From Flavobacterium lotistagni (lineage in GTDB: Bacteria > Bacteroidota > Bacteroidia > Flavobacteriales > Flavobacteriaceae), in NCBI RefSeq assembly GCF_011392125.1, contig NZ_JAAJBU010000013.1:1-64000 (forward strand): 64,000 nucleotides of DNA. Reading direction: 5' to 3'. Of this stretch, positions 53,162-61,828 are shown in pieces (position 1 is the stretch's first letter; the number at the start of each line of letters is the position of its first letter). The notes under the pieces are model-generated. The model saw only the letters and a program-made list of their open reading frames with translations, searched no databases and had not been told where the DNA came from. A program made the position numbers and the translations under genes.

Positions 53162-53192
53162 AAAAAAACCCGCCTCAATGAAGAAGCGGGCC
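53162..53192 (-). terminator. Intrinsic terminator between the two adhesin-like genes
   Basis: Minus strand: CCCGCTTC and GAGGCGGG around a 6-base loop, then TTTTTTT. It shows the two paralogues are transcribed separately. Confidence 0.8.
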
Positions 53193-53215
53193 TAAGAATC
53201 TATGAGATATAAAAA

Positions 53216-54196
53216 TTATCTTTTGATTACTTTGGTAGTACCTGTTCCTTGGTCTGTAGTAATTTTAAGGAAATAAACCCCAGCGTTCAATTCAGCAACG
53301 TTGATTTGGTTAGTCATTCCTTTTACTTCTTTTACAGTACGACCATTGATGTCAGCTAACTGGATACTGTTAACAGCGATATCAGTGATGTTTGAAATAT
53401 AAATTACATCATTAGCTGGGTTCGGAGCTACTCCAAAGTTGTTTCTGAAGAATGAATCAGTACTTAAAGCACGGTCTACAGAGAAAGTATCAATTCCGAT
53501 GATGTCTGAGTTGTTTCCTTGTGGGCCACCGTCAGTCACGTAATATCTGAAAGCGAAAAGGCAATCAGTTGGACCTGTTAAACCGGCAACAGTGTATGAG
53601 TACTGTGTCCAGGTTGAAGGGTAAGCAGTAAGGTTTAAAGTAGGATTAACATCAACCAATACCTCTGAAAAATCTCCAATATCTTCAGGCCCTGTACTTG
53701 GGACAGCTGTAAAAGCACCATTTGTACTCATTCTTAACTGAAGTCTGTCAGCAAATGAAGCATTGTTAGCTGTGGTGTTTTTACCAATTCTTGTATAAAA
53801 CGTTACAATGTCACCATTTTCTACTGTAATGCTTGGTGAAATCAACCAATTGCTCAATGTAGCTCCAGTAGCAGCAGTACTAGTAGTACCTGCAAAATTT
53901 ACAAGAGCAAATGAGTTTCCTCCACCTGCTTGACCGTTAGGCACTGGACTAGTGGCTCCAACGGCTACAGGGGCAGCGTTGAAAGGGTTTTGAAAAGTAC
54001 TTGTTGCAGTTACCGCAGTGTAGCTAGCGATGCTCCATAATCTGGTCGCGTCCGCAAGAGTACTTTGGTTGGTTCTTACCCAGCCAGCTGTTGTCAAATC
54101 TGCTGACACACCGCTAAACCCATAGTTGTAAAGGTTTTGAGCTTGAGTCGAAGCAAATGCTACAACTAAAGCGAAAGAAAGTAATAGTTTTTTCAT
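53216..54196 (-). CDS. Secreted choice-of-anchor J/adhesin-like protein with T9SS domain (copy 1)
   Basis: A 326-residue paralogue of the gene at 52234. Signal peptide MKKLLLSFALVVAFASTQAQ, adhesin-like sandwich (LISPSITVENGDIVTFYTRIG), and T9SS domain (VAPNPANDVIYISN, LNAGVYFLKI). It is longer by a Thr/Ala-rich insertion near the N terminus (TAVTATSTFQNPFNAAP). Codon use looks slightly more AT-rich and regular than in copy 2, consistent with higher expression. It has its own promoter box. Confidence 0.9.
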   Translation of the reverse strand: MKKLLLSFALVVAFASTQAQNLYNYGFSGVSADLTTAGWVRTNQSTLADATRLWSIASYTAVTATSTFQNPFNAAPVAVGATSPVPNGQAGGGNSFALVNFAGTTSTAATGATLSNWLISPSITVENGDIVTFYTRIGKNTTANNASFADRLQLRMSTNGAFTAVPSTGPEDIGDFSEVLVDVNPTLNLTAYPSTWTQYSYTVAGLTGPTDCLFAFRYYVTDGGPQGNNSDIIGIDTFSVDRALSTDSFFRNNFGVAPNPANDVIYISNITDIAVNSIQLADINGRTVKEVKGMTNQINVAELNAGVYFLKITTDQGTGTTKVIKR

Positions 54197-54221
54197 AATT
54201 ATATTTTTAATTGTTTGGTAG

Positions 54222-54229
54222 CAAAACTA
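54222..54229 (-). promoter_or_regulatory. -7 promoter box of the adhesin-like gene copy 1
   Basis: Minus-strand TAGTTTTG matches TAnnTTTG, 26 bases before the start codon. No TTG is visible at -33. Confidence 0.45.
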
Positions 54230-54478
54230 TGAAAAAAAGTGCTAGAAAAAAGTTTTTTCTAATCAAAAAAGGTTTCATACATTCGCAAGCGGAAAATACG
54301 GAGGAAAAATTTGACTGATTGCGACCTCTTGTTTTGAATTGAAAACCAACAGTATAAAGCGAATAACTGTTTTTTTTTAATTGGGTTCGAAACAAAAAAA
54401 TGCTAAAACAGAGTTGCTCTACTTTAACATTGTCGTCAGCCTTTCCTCTTCATTAATTAACATTTATACCTAATTATT

Positions 54479-55729
54479 ATGGCTTATTTATTTACGTCAG
54501 AATCTGTGAGTGAAGGACATCCGGACAAAGTAGCCGATCAGATTTCAGATGCGTTGATTGACAACTTCATGGCTTTCGACCCGACTTCAAAAGTGGCCTG
54601 CGAAACCTTAGTTACAACTGGTCAAGTGATTTTGGCAGGCGAAGTAAAATCGAACACTTATCTTGATGTGCAGCAAATTGCTCGTGAAGTCATCCGCAAA
54701 ATCGGATATACCAAAAGTGAATATATGTTTGAAGCAGATTCTTGTGGTGTGCTTTCGGCCATTCACGAACAATCATCAGACATCAATCAAGGCGTGGAAA
54801 GAGCCAATCCAGAAGACCAAGGTGCCGGCGACCAAGGAATGATGTTCGGTTATGCTACCAATGAAACAGAAAACTACATGCCTTTGGCGTTGGATTTATC
54901 TCACGCTTTACTTATAGAGTTGGCCAATTTGAGAAGAGAAAACAACGAAATTAAATATTTGCGCCCCGATGCTAAATCTCAGGTAACATTAGAATACTCT
55001 GACGATAACAAACCGGTGCGTATTGACGCCATCGTGATTTCGACCCAGCACGATGATTTTGCTGCTGAGGCGGAAATGTTGGCTAAAATTAAGAGCGATT
55101 TGATTTCGATTTTGATTCCTAGAATTAAAGCGAAATACCCGCAATATGCACACTTGTTCAACGACAATATTACGTACCATATTAACCCGACCGGAAAATT
55201 CGTCATTGGCGGGCCGCACGGCGATACCGGGCTCACCGGAAGAAAAATCATCGTAGATACTTACGGAGGAAAAGGCGCTCACGGTGGTGGTGCATTCTCA
55301 GGAAAAGACCCAAGTAAAGTAGACCGTTCTGCCGCTTATGCTACACGTCATATTGCTAAAAACTTGGTGGCTGCCGGCTTGTGCGACGAGGTATTGGTAC
55401 AGGTTTCTTACGCTATTGGTGTGGCCAAGCCAACTTCAATCAACGTGGTGACTTATGGCAGCGCTAAAGTAAATATGACCGACGGTGAGATCAGCAAGAA
55501 AGTCGAGAGTATTTTCGATATGCGCCCTTACTTCATCGAGCAGCGTTTGAAACTCAGAAACCCAATTTACAGCGAAACGGCTGCTTACGGGCACATGGGA
55601 AGAGAGCCGAAAACCGTAACGAAAACCTTCGCAGCACCGGGTGGAAGCCAAAAAACGGTGGAAGTAGAATTGTTTACCTGGGAAAAACTCGATTACGTAG
55701 ACAAAGTAAAAGCGGCTTTCGGAATTTAA
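54479..55729 (+). CDS. metK: S-adenosylmethionine synthetase
   Basis: A 416-residue methionine adenosyltransferase making SAM from methionine and ATP. The motifs [14 protein letters not shown] at the N terminus, [15 protein letters not shown] in the middle, and the P-loop-like [19 protein letters not shown] all fit. Length normal. It starts with ATG directly after an AT-rich leader; no SAM riboswitch is visible upstream. It completes the methionine cycle along with metF and metH. Confidence 0.96.
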   Translation: MAYLFTSESVSEGHPDKVADQISDALIDNFMAFDPTSKVACETLVTTGQVILAGEVKSNTYLDVQQIAREVIRKIGYTKSEYMFEADSCGVLSAIHEQSSDINQGVERANPEDQGAGDQGMMFGYATNETENYMPLALDLSHALLIELANLRRENNEIKYLRPDAKSQVTLEYSDDNKPVRIDAIVISTQHDDFAAEAEMLAKIKSDLISILIPRIKAKYPQYAHLFNDNITYHINPTGKFVIGGPHGDTGLTGRKIIVDTYGGKGAHGGGAFSGKDPSKVDRSAAYATRHIAKNLVAAGLCDEVLVQVSYAIGVAKPTSINVVTYGSAKVNMTDGEISKKVESIFDMRPYFIEQRLKLRNPIYSETAAYGHMGREPKTVTKTFAAPGGSQKTVEVELFTWEKLDYVDKVKAAFGI

Positions 55730-55754
55730 TTTCCCCAAATGCGAACTATATAAA

Positions 55755-55783
55755 ACCTGGCTTCATTGGAGTCAGGCTTTTTT
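55755..55783 (+). terminator. Intrinsic terminator of metK
   Basis: ACCTGGCTTCATTGGAGTCAGGC followed by TTTTTT, 25 bases beyond the stop. Confidence 0.75.
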
Positions 55784-55818
55784 GTTTAAAAGATTTATTG
55801 CTCTGGTAGTCAAAAAAT

Positions 55819-55842
55819 CTCGCAAAGACGCTAAGGCGCAAA
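55819..55842. repeat. CGCAAAGACGCTAAGGCGC repeat
   Basis: Short copy of the family described at 2813 and 51680. Confidence 0.6.
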
Positions 55843-55897
55843 TTGGAATAAATTTGAATATTGATTTTGGCAACAAGGCTTCAATATTGTCCTAAAG

Positions 55898-56101
55898 CCC
55901 TAGCCTTGATATTTAGCTTCGCTCAGTTCGGCTAAAGCCTCGGGTGACACGAGCTTCAGCGAACTGGCTTAGCATATTAAGAGGAGACCCGAGACCGATA
56001 GGTCGAATTGTATGGAGCGATAGCGGAATAAAAGTCCAGTGGACTTAAGGTATAAGGCTTAATCTTCATTCTCAAATAATTGCTTTTGATTTGCCCTGAA
56101 A
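55898..56101 (+). repeat. Head-duplicating module 5' of a type-1 element
   Basis: Starts CCCTAGCCTTGAT, the head of a type-1 element, then enters the module at TTTAGCTTCGCTCAGTTCGG and later ATTAAGAGGAG. Hairpin core AGTCC-AGT-GGACT. At 204 bases it is longer than the other two modules, because of an inserted stretch after 55933. It is directly followed by a type-1 element at 56102. Confidence 0.7.
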
Positions 56102-56176
56102 CCCTAGCCCTGATAGCAGCGGCAGCCCGGAGCTTGCGAGGACTATAGCGAATAGCAGGTTCCCGGCTCCCGAAAA
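56102..56176 (+). repeat. Type-1 structured element, copy H
   Basis: Head CCCTAGCCCTGATAGCAGCGG; interior contains AGCCCGGAGCTTGCGAGGAC, similar to interiors of type-2 copies; tail GAATAGCAGGTTCC, CGGCTCCCG. The covarying pair is T-A. This copy links the two types through its shared interior. Confidence 0.75.
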
Positions 56177-56232
56177 ACAATAAACCGATAGAAATTCACA
56201 TAATTTACCTTGAATTCTTTACTTTCGTTGGA

Positions 56233-57009
56233 ATGAAAAAATGGCTCGTTATATTGCTGGTTTCGACAAATTTGGTCGGGCAAAAACTCGAAGTAAGGGA
56301 TTCTCTTATCTGGAAAGCCGGTACTTTTCTCGGCTATGATAATCTGGGTGCTACCTATGGCCTCAACGAGAATGTTTTGGTAAAAAATGCTTCGAACATC
56401 AGCTGGGAATTCCGTTTGCCGCAGCTCGGGAAAATTTCGAGGGTGGATTTGCTGAACCCATTGAAAATAGTGGTTTTTTTTCAGGATTTTAATACCGTTG
56501 CGCTGCTGGACAACCAACTAAATCTGACCGAAAAAATCGATTTCTCTCAGCGCACCACTGACCCGATGATCTTGCAAGCTACCGGATTGGCTTCGGGAAA
56601 CCGGCTTTGGGTGTATGACGGACTCTCGCAGCGAATTGGCTTGTATGATTATACTAAAAAAGAGTTCCGGAGATTGGGCACGCCTTTGCGGGAAGCGCCG
56701 GTGAATTATGACTCTGATTTTAATTATTTCCGTTGGGTGAATGCCCGCGGAGAAGCGTTTAGTTGCGATGTATACGGCAAGATTCAAGCTTTGGGTAAAG
56801 TGCCTGAGCATCAGCAATTGGTTTGGGCCACCAATACGATTTTACTTTATAAAAACGGCAGTCATTTGTATCGGTATGACTTGGTGGAAAACAAATCGGT
56901 TTTGGTAGCAATTGGTGAAAAAACGTTCGAAAATTTTAGCTACAAAGACCAAATTTTATCTATTTTTACCAACCAAGGAATTACGAATTATAAAATCACG
57001 ATACCATAA
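56233..57009 (+). CDS. Exported protein of unknown function, possible beta-propeller
   Basis: I do not recognise this 258-residue protein. It has a signal peptide (MKKWLVILLVSTNLVGQ). It then shows repeated short beta-rich segments (ISRVDLLNPLKIVVFFQDFNTVALLDNQ, RLWVYDGLSQRIGLYDYTKK, KNGSHLYRYDLVENKSVL), the pattern of a beta-propeller-like sensor. It is coupled to the deoxynucleoside kinase gene by an overlapping TAATG. This pairing with a cytoplasmic kinase has no obvious biochemical reason; an envelope function is likely. Confidence 0.75.
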   Translation: MKKWLVILLVSTNLVGQKLEVRDSLIWKAGTFLGYDNLGATYGLNENVLVKNASNISWEFRLPQLGKISRVDLLNPLKIVVFFQDFNTVALLDNQLNLTEKIDFSQRTTDPMILQATGLASGNRLWVYDGLSQRIGLYDYTKKEFRRLGTPLREAPVNYDSDFNYFRWVNARGEAFSCDVYGKIQALGKVPEHQQLVWATNTILLYKNGSHLYRYDLVENKSVLVAIGEKTFENFSYKDQILSIFTNQGITNYKITIP

Positions 57010-57623
57010 TGCACATAGCAGTAGCAGGAAACATCGGCGCAGGGAAAACCACACTTACACGTTTATTGGCCAAGCATTTTAAATGGGAACCGCATTTCGA
57101 AGATGTGGTCGACAACCCTTACCTCGATGATTTTTACCACCAGATGGAACGTTGGTCGTTCAACCTGCAGATTTACTTTCTCAATAGTAGGTTTCGGCAG
57201 ATTTTGCAAATTCGTCAAAGCGGAAAAAAGATTATCCAAGATAGAACAATCTACGAAGATGCTCACATTTTTGCGCCCAACTTGCACGCGATGGGCTTGA
57301 TGACCAATCGTGATTTCGAGAACTACAAATCGTTGTTTGAGCTGATGGAAACCTTGGTGGAAGCACCCGATATGTTGATTTACCTGCGCAGTTCAATTCC
57401 GAATTTGGTCTCACAGATTCACAAACGCGGACGGGATTACGAGAACTCGATTTCGATTGACTACCTGAGCCGCCTCAACGAGCGTTATGAAGCTTGGATT
57501 CATACGTACAACAAAGGAAAGTTGTTGATTATCGACGTAGACAATATCGACTTTGTGAACAACCCCGAAGATTTAGGAATGATTCTTAACAGAATTGATG
57601 CAGAGTTGCACGGTTTGTTTTAA
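57009..57623 (+). CDS. Deoxynucleoside kinase
   Basis: A 204-residue kinase of the dCK/dGK/dAK family phosphorylating salvaged deoxynucleosides. P-loop GNIGAGKTT at residues 7-15, the DRTIYED motif at about 78-84 (the ERS/DRS equivalent), and the lid-type RGRDYE near 138. Specificity (dA, dG or dC) is not determined by these motifs. Its start is overlapped by the stop of the gene before it. Confidence 0.9.
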   Translation: MHIAVAGNIGAGKTTLTRLLAKHFKWEPHFEDVVDNPYLDDFYHQMERWSFNLQIYFLNSRFRQILQIRQSGKKIIQDRTIYEDAHIFAPNLHAMGLMTNRDFENYKSLFELMETLVEAPDMLIYLRSSIPNLVSQIHKRGRDYENSISIDYLSRLNERYEAWIHTYNKGKLLIIDVDNIDFVNNPEDLGMILNRIDAELHGLF

Positions 57624-57631
57624 ATATTAAA

Positions 57632-57676
57632 AAGACCGCTTTCGCTATAAGAAGTTAGACCGCTGCCTTGCAAGAA
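57632..57676 (+). repeat. AAGACCGCT tandem repeat copy
   Basis: AAGACCGCTTTCGCTATAAG and then AGACCGCTGCCTTGCAAG, two units of the family seen at 47758 and 61013. Confidence 0.6.
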
Positions 57677-57710
57677 GAACAAATAAGTTCATTTGCTAGC
57701 AGCGTTTTTT
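57661..57710 (+). terminator. Probable terminator after the deoxynucleoside kinase gene
   Basis: CGCTGC pairs with GCAGCG over a 32-base loop and is followed by TTTTTT. It uses part of the AAGACCGCT repeat. The long loop lowers confidence. Confidence 0.5.
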
Positions 57711-57727
57711 ATTGGTATTGGTTTGAA

Positions 57728-58207
57728 TTATTGCAGACCTAGTTTACGCTTGAATTTTTCAATCTGACGGCGGTGGCGCAACACATGAACGACGGCGTGT
57801 TCCATCATTTGCTCGATGTCATATACTTGGCCCCAAGTAGTTTTGATTTTTTTGTCTTCGTCGAATTCTTCCAGTTCGTGGTCTTCAATGGTGTCGAAAG
57901 TTTCATTGGTGTAGGCCATGAGTCGTTCTAAATCATCGCGGTAGTCTTCTACGGCAATACGAACCACTTTTCCCGGGCGGTCGTCTTTGATTTTTTTAAG
58001 TTTGCGAATGTAGCCGCCATAAGAATATCCCGAACTTACTACATGCGAGAGGATGCTCTGAATTGAGACACACTCTGGATCAGAAGTTTCTGCATCTACA
58101 ACAGCGACAAGGTTCTCATGCGAAATGCCTACAATCACTTGTTGCAGCGCATTGATTACATTTCGGTATTCGCCCAAGAGTGCATTTACGGCCTTTTTTT
58201 GGCTCAT
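57728..58207 (-). CDS. DinB-superfamily protein
   Basis: A 159-residue four-helix-bundle protein with the DinB-type histidine layout: H in LSHVVSSG and two in EHAVVHVLRHRRQ. It probably binds a divalent metal; the activity is unknown. The ATG at 58207 is preferred over the in-frame TTG at 58234. It is unlike the YfiT-like protein at 4282 apart from the fold. It has its own promoter and is convergent with the kinase gene. Confidence 0.78.
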   Translation of the reverse strand: MSQKKAVNALLGEYRNVINALQQVIVGISHENLVAVVDAETSDPECVSIQSILSHVVSSGYSYGGYIRKLKKIKDDRPGKVVRIAVEDYRDDLERLMAYTNETFDTIEDHELEEFDEDKKIKTTWGQVYDIEQMMEHAVVHVLRHRRQIEKFKRKLGLQ

Positions 58208-58245
58208 CGGGATAAAGTCTTGTTTTAACGTCAATTAGGATGCGC

Positions 58246-58253
58246 CAAATATA
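58246..58253 (-). promoter_or_regulatory. -7 promoter box of the DinB-like gene
   Basis: Minus-strand TATATTTG matches TAnnTTTG and lies 39 bases before the chosen ATG. It is 12 bases before the alternative TTG start. Confidence 0.5.
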
Positions 58254-58322
58254 AAATACTTCTTGGAAAAAATGTTAATTATTTGAATTTTAGATATTAA
58301 CCAAACCGGAATAGATGTTAAC

Positions 58323-58352
58323 AAAAAAAGCCCCGGCGCGAACCGAGGCTTC
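58323..58352 (-). terminator. Intrinsic terminator of the membrane pyrophosphatase gene
   Basis: Minus strand: GCCTCGG, loop, CCGGGGC, then TTTTTTT, 22 bases beyond the stop. Confidence 0.8.
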
Positions 58353-58373
58353 TATTAATTTGAGAAAGTGAGA

Positions 58374-60926
58374 TTATTTCACAGCATCTACTTTAGCTTT
58401 TACTTCAGCTTCAGTACCTTCGAAAGTTTCTGTAGTTGAAACTCCGTTCACGGTTTTAGTTACCGTAGCTTTTGATTTGCCTTTGTCATTGCTGATTTCT
58501 ACTCTTACTGTTTTAGATTCAGACATGGTTTCACCCGCTGGTTTTCCGGCGCAACAATCTTTTTTTGTAGTGATGAACTTTCCATCAGCGTCGTAGTGTG
58601 ACATGCAGATTTCTTTTTGTTCTGGCGTACAACCCAACGAATCGCACATTCTAGCACACTCTTCTTTGGTCATGGTAGCGCACTTGCTCATATCGCAGTT
58701 GCCGTTCATTTCGGTAGTGCATTCTTTTTTCATTTCCATCGTGCACTCCATTTTTTGTGTTGCACCGTGACCTGAACCCAAAATTGGAGCAATCACCAAA
58801 CCTACCAAGCAAGTCAATTTGATTAAGATGTTCATCGACGGACCTGAAGTATCTTTGAACGGATCACCAACGGTATCTCCGGTTACTGCCGCTTTGTGAG
58901 AATCAGAACCTTTGAAAGTCATTTCACCATTAATCATCACACCAGCTTCGAAAGATTTCTTGGCGTTGTCCCAAGCACCACCGGCATTGTTTTGAAAAAT
59001 CGCCCAAAGTACACCAGAAACACAAACTCCGGCCATATAACCTCCAAGCGCTTCAGCACCCATTAAGATTCCTACAATAATTGGGGTAATGATGGTAATC
59101 GCACCAGGCAACATCATTTCACGCAACGCTGCTTTGGTTGAGATGTCAACACATTTACCGTATTCTGGTTTTCCGGTCCCATCCATGATACCAGGGATTT
59201 CGCGGAACTGACGGCGTACTTCCTGTACCATATCCATCGCTGCTTTTCCTACTGATTGCATGGCTAAAGCTGAGAATACTACCGGAATCATTCCTCCGAT
59301 GAACAACGCAGCCAATACATCAGCCTTGAAAATGTTGATTCCGTCAATGCCTGTGAAAGTTACGTAAGCTGCGAACAAAGCCAAGGCAGTCAATGCAGCA
59401 GAAGCAATCGCGAAACCTTTACCAACGGCAGCTGTAGTATTTCCTACCGAATCTAAAACGTCAGTCCTTTGACGCACTTCTTTTGGCAATTCGCTCATTT
59501 CAGCGACACCGCCGGCGTTATCTGCAATCGGACCGAAAGCATCGATAGCCAACTGCATCGCTGTAGTAGCCATCATCGCAGAAGCAGCGATAGCCACACC
59601 GTAGAAACCTGCCAGCGCATAAGCACCCCAGATTGCAGCAGCGAACAACAACACAGAACCAAAAGTAGATTTCATACCCGTAGCCAAACCAGCGATAATG
59701 TTGGTTGCAGCTCCGGTTGAAGAGTTTTGTACGATATTCAATACTGGTTTTTTACCTAAAGCAGTGAAATATTCTGTAATAGCTGAGATCAAAAGCCCCA
59801 CGCCCAAACCTACCAAAGTAGCATAGAACACGTTCACGCGAGCGATTTCTTTCACGCCTTCGCCGAAGAAGTTCATGCTGATTTTCTCTGGTAACATCAT
59901 ATCGATTAAGAACCAACAAGCTACCACCGTCAAAGCCAAGGATACGTAGTTTCCTAAGTTCAAAGAACCTTGAACTTGAGCTTCTTTGGCATCGTTGTCT
60001 TTGATTTTCACGAAGAAAGTTCCGATGATCGAACACAAGATTCCGATACCGGCAATTACTAGCGGCAACAAAATCGGTCCCATACCGTTGAAAGCATCGG
60101 TGAATTGAGTACCTGTAGCCTCAGACATATCTTTGATGATGTAGTTTCCAAGTACCATAGAAGCCAAAACAGTAGCCACATAAGAACCGAACAAATCGGC
60201 ACCCATACCGGCAACGTCTCCTACGTTGTCACCCACGTTATCAGCAATTGTTGCTGGGTTACGCGGATCGTCTTCTGGAATTCCTGCTTCTACTTTTCCT
60301 ACTAAGTCTGCTCCAACGTCGGCGGCTTTGGTATAGATACCACCGCCCACACGGGCAAACAATGCAATCGATTCAGCACCTAATGAGAAACCTGCAAGCG
60401 TTTCTAGTACCATCGACATATTTTCATAGAATGATTTTCCGTTATCACCCATGAATTGGCCAATGAAGAACATGAAGAAAATGCTCAATCCTAAAACGGC
60501 CAAACCGGCAACTCCTAAGCCCATTACTGTTCCACCGCCGAACGATACGTTCAAAGCTTGCGGCAAACTGGTTTTAGCAGCTTGTGTGGTTCTTACGTTG
60601 GCTTTAGTAGCGATTCTCATTCCGATATTTCCGGCTAAAGCTGAGAAAATAGCTCCGAAGATGAACGCCACTACGATCATCCAGTGGGAAGCTCCTGAAA
60701 TTTGAGAAACCGCAAAAAGAGCCACAGAAGCAATCACTACGAAGATCGCCAAAATTCGGTACTCGGCTTTGAGGAACGCCATAGCACCTTCTTGAATGCT
60801 CTTAGAAATACTTTGCATTTTTTCGTCCCCGGCGTCTTGTTTGTTTACCCAAGCGGCTTTCACTCCCATGAACGCGAGGCCTAAGATTGCCATAATCACT
60901 GGCACGTAAATCATCATTGATTCCAT
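58374..60926 (-). CDS. hppA: K+-dependent membrane-bound pyrophosphatase with cysteine-rich C-terminal tail
   Basis: An 850-residue ion pump that couples pyrophosphate hydrolysis to H+ or Na+ export. About 16 membrane helices. Active-site motif [20 protein letters not shown]; the K+-dependent class is indicated by alanine in [10 protein letters not shown]. The ion specificity is not read with certainty. After the last helix ([17 protein letters not shown]) a 132-residue tail (about residues 719-850) holds ten cysteines, in pairs such as ECTTEM, NCDMSKC and KKDCCAGK, and then a beta-rich end. Typical enzymes stop near 700-760 residues. Termini of this family are thought to face the periplasm, so the tail should be extracytoplasmic. 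Confidence 0.93.
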   Translation of the reverse strand: MESMMIYVPVIMAILGLAFMGVKAAWVNKQDAGDEKMQSISKSIQEGAMAFLKAEYRILAIFVVIASVALFAVSQISGASHWMIVVAFIFGAIFSALAGNIGMRIATKANVRTTQAAKTSLPQALNVSFGGGTVMGLGVAGLAVLGLSIFFMFFIGQFMGDNGKSFYENMSMVLETLAGFSLGAESIALFARVGGGIYTKAADVGADLVGKVEAGIPEDDPRNPATIADNVGDNVGDVAGMGADLFGSYVATVLASMVLGNYIIKDMSEATGTQFTDAFNGMGPILLPLVIAGIGILCSIIGTFFVKIKDNDAKEAQVQGSLNLGNYVSLALTVVACWFLIDMMLPEKISMNFFGEGVKEIARVNVFYATLVGLGVGLLISAITEYFTALGKKPVLNIVQNSSTGAATNIIAGLATGMKSTFGSVLLFAAAIWGAYALAGFYGVAIAASAMMATTAMQLAIDAFGPIADNAGGVAEMSELPKEVRQRTDVLDSVGNTTAAVGKGFAIASAALTALALFAAYVTFTGIDGINIFKADVLAALFIGGMIPVVFSALAMQSVGKAAMDMVQEVRRQFREIPGIMDGTGKPEYGKCVDISTKAALREMMLPGAITIITPIIVGILMGAEALGGYMAGVCVSGVLWAIFQNNAGGAWDNAKKSFEAGVMINGEMTFKGSDSHKAAVTGDTVGDPFKDTSGPSMNILIKLTCLVGLVIAPILGSGHGATQKMECTMEMKKECTTEMNGNCDMSKCATMTKEECARMCDSLGCTPEQKEICMSHYDADGKFITTKKDCCAGKPAGETMSESKTVRVEISNDKGKSKATVTKTVNGVSTTETFEGTEAEVKAKVDAVK

Positions 60927-60955
60927 AAGTTCTTTGTTATAATTTTTATCGGTCG

Positions 60956-60985
60956 CAAAAGTAACAAAACATTAACAAAAAACAA
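60956..60985 (-). promoter_or_regulatory. Promoter of hppA
   Basis: On the minus strand TTG (60983-60985), 19-base spacer, TACTTTTG (60956-60963): a complete consensus promoter, 30 bases before the start codon. Confidence 0.75.
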
Positions 60986-61012
60986 CTATTCAAACGGAAT
61001 TATGGAAAGAAA

Positions 61013-61081
61013 AAGACCGTCGCCTTTTGAGAGGTAAGACCACTTCGCCGATAGAAGCAAGACCGCTGCGCTGCAAGATAA
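61013..61081 (+). repeat. AAGACC tandem repeat, three units
   Basis: Three units of about 23 bases, each beginning AAGACC: AAGACCGTCGCCTTTTGAG, AAGACCACTTCGCCGATAG and AAGACCGCTGCGCTGCAAG. The second forms CTTC/GAAG. Related copies are at 47758-47813 and 57632-57676. Confidence 0.65.
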
Positions 61082-61101
61082 ATTAGTGGCAAAATTGAGA
61101 T

Positions 61102-61710
61102 TTAGTAAATGTATTCGATGGTGCGGCCTCGTTTGTTCAGGTAATGGTGCCAAAGCAGAAAAGTAGCCATCGAACGATATGGCGCCCATTGCAAGGCAAA
61201 ATTTTCCATCTGAGTTTTGTCGTGGATATCGAAAAGTTCTTTGATCGTATTGACCACCGCGACATCGCCAAAGGGCATCACATCTGAAGCTTCGAGAGAA
61301 AACATCAGGTACACATCGATAGTCCAGTGGCCGATGCCTTTGATCTTGATCAGTTCTTGACGGACTTCTTCAGCAGATTTCTGAGCGAAACCCTCCAATT
61401 CGATTTTGTTGTTGAGGATGATTTGCGCCAAACCTTTGATATAACCCGTTTTCTGGCGGCTCACTCCTACCGAGCGGAAATCTTCATCAGCAATATCGAC
61501 CAGCGTTTGTGGTGCAATTGCCCCTGCTTTGGTTTTGAGTTTAAGATAAGTGGCTTTGGCCGAATCGATGGAAACTTGCTGTTCGAGAATGAGCAATACC
61601 AAAGTTTCGAAACCGGGCGGCCGGTATGGGATTTTGGGTAATCCGTAAGTATCGATGATTTTCTGGAAAACCGGCTCGCGTTGGGTTAAGTAATCGATAG
61701 CTTCTTGCAT
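61102..61710 (-). CDS. DNA-3-methyladenine glycosylase, AlkA-like (HhH-GPD)
   Basis: A 202-residue base-excision repair enzyme removing alkylated purines. The helix-hairpin-helix is at LIKIKGIGHWTIDVYLMFSL and the catalytic aspartate follows in DVMPFGDVAV. It is shorter than E. coli AlkA (282), lacking the N-terminal TBP-like domain, as is normal for this group. No iron-sulfur cysteines. ATG start. A type-1 element lies directly upstream. Confidence 0.9.
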   Translation of the reverse strand: MQEAIDYLTQREPVFQKIIDTYGLPKIPYRPPGFETLVLLILEQQVSIDSAKATYLKLKTKAGAIAPQTLVDIADEDFRSVGVSRQKTGYIKGLAQIILNNKIELEGFAQKSAEEVRQELIKIKGIGHWTIDVYLMFSLEASDVMPFGDVAVVNTIKELFDIHDKTQMENFALQWAPYRSMATFLLWHHYLNKRGRTIEYIY

Positions 61711-61736
61711 GCTTACAGTTGATTTGGAAATGATTG

Positions 61737-61828
61737 CCCTAGCCCAGATAGCAGTGGAAATCCTTTTGTGGCGGCGTTCGACACAAAAGATTGCAACGAA
61801 TAGCTGGAAAAGCTTCTAAAAAAAAAAA
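61737..61828 (+). repeat. Type-1 structured element, copy F (A-T pair)
   Basis: Head CCCTAGCCCAGATAGCAGTGG; hairpin ATCCTTTTGTG with CACAAAAGAT; tail GAATAGCTGGAAAAGCTTCT. The covarying pair is A-T, the third form seen. It abuts the stop codon of the DUF5686 gene at 61829. Confidence 0.8.

Noticed and set aside
54377..54478. SAM riboswitch ahead of metK
   Set aside because: No conserved SAM-I core or terminator is visible in this AT-rich leader.
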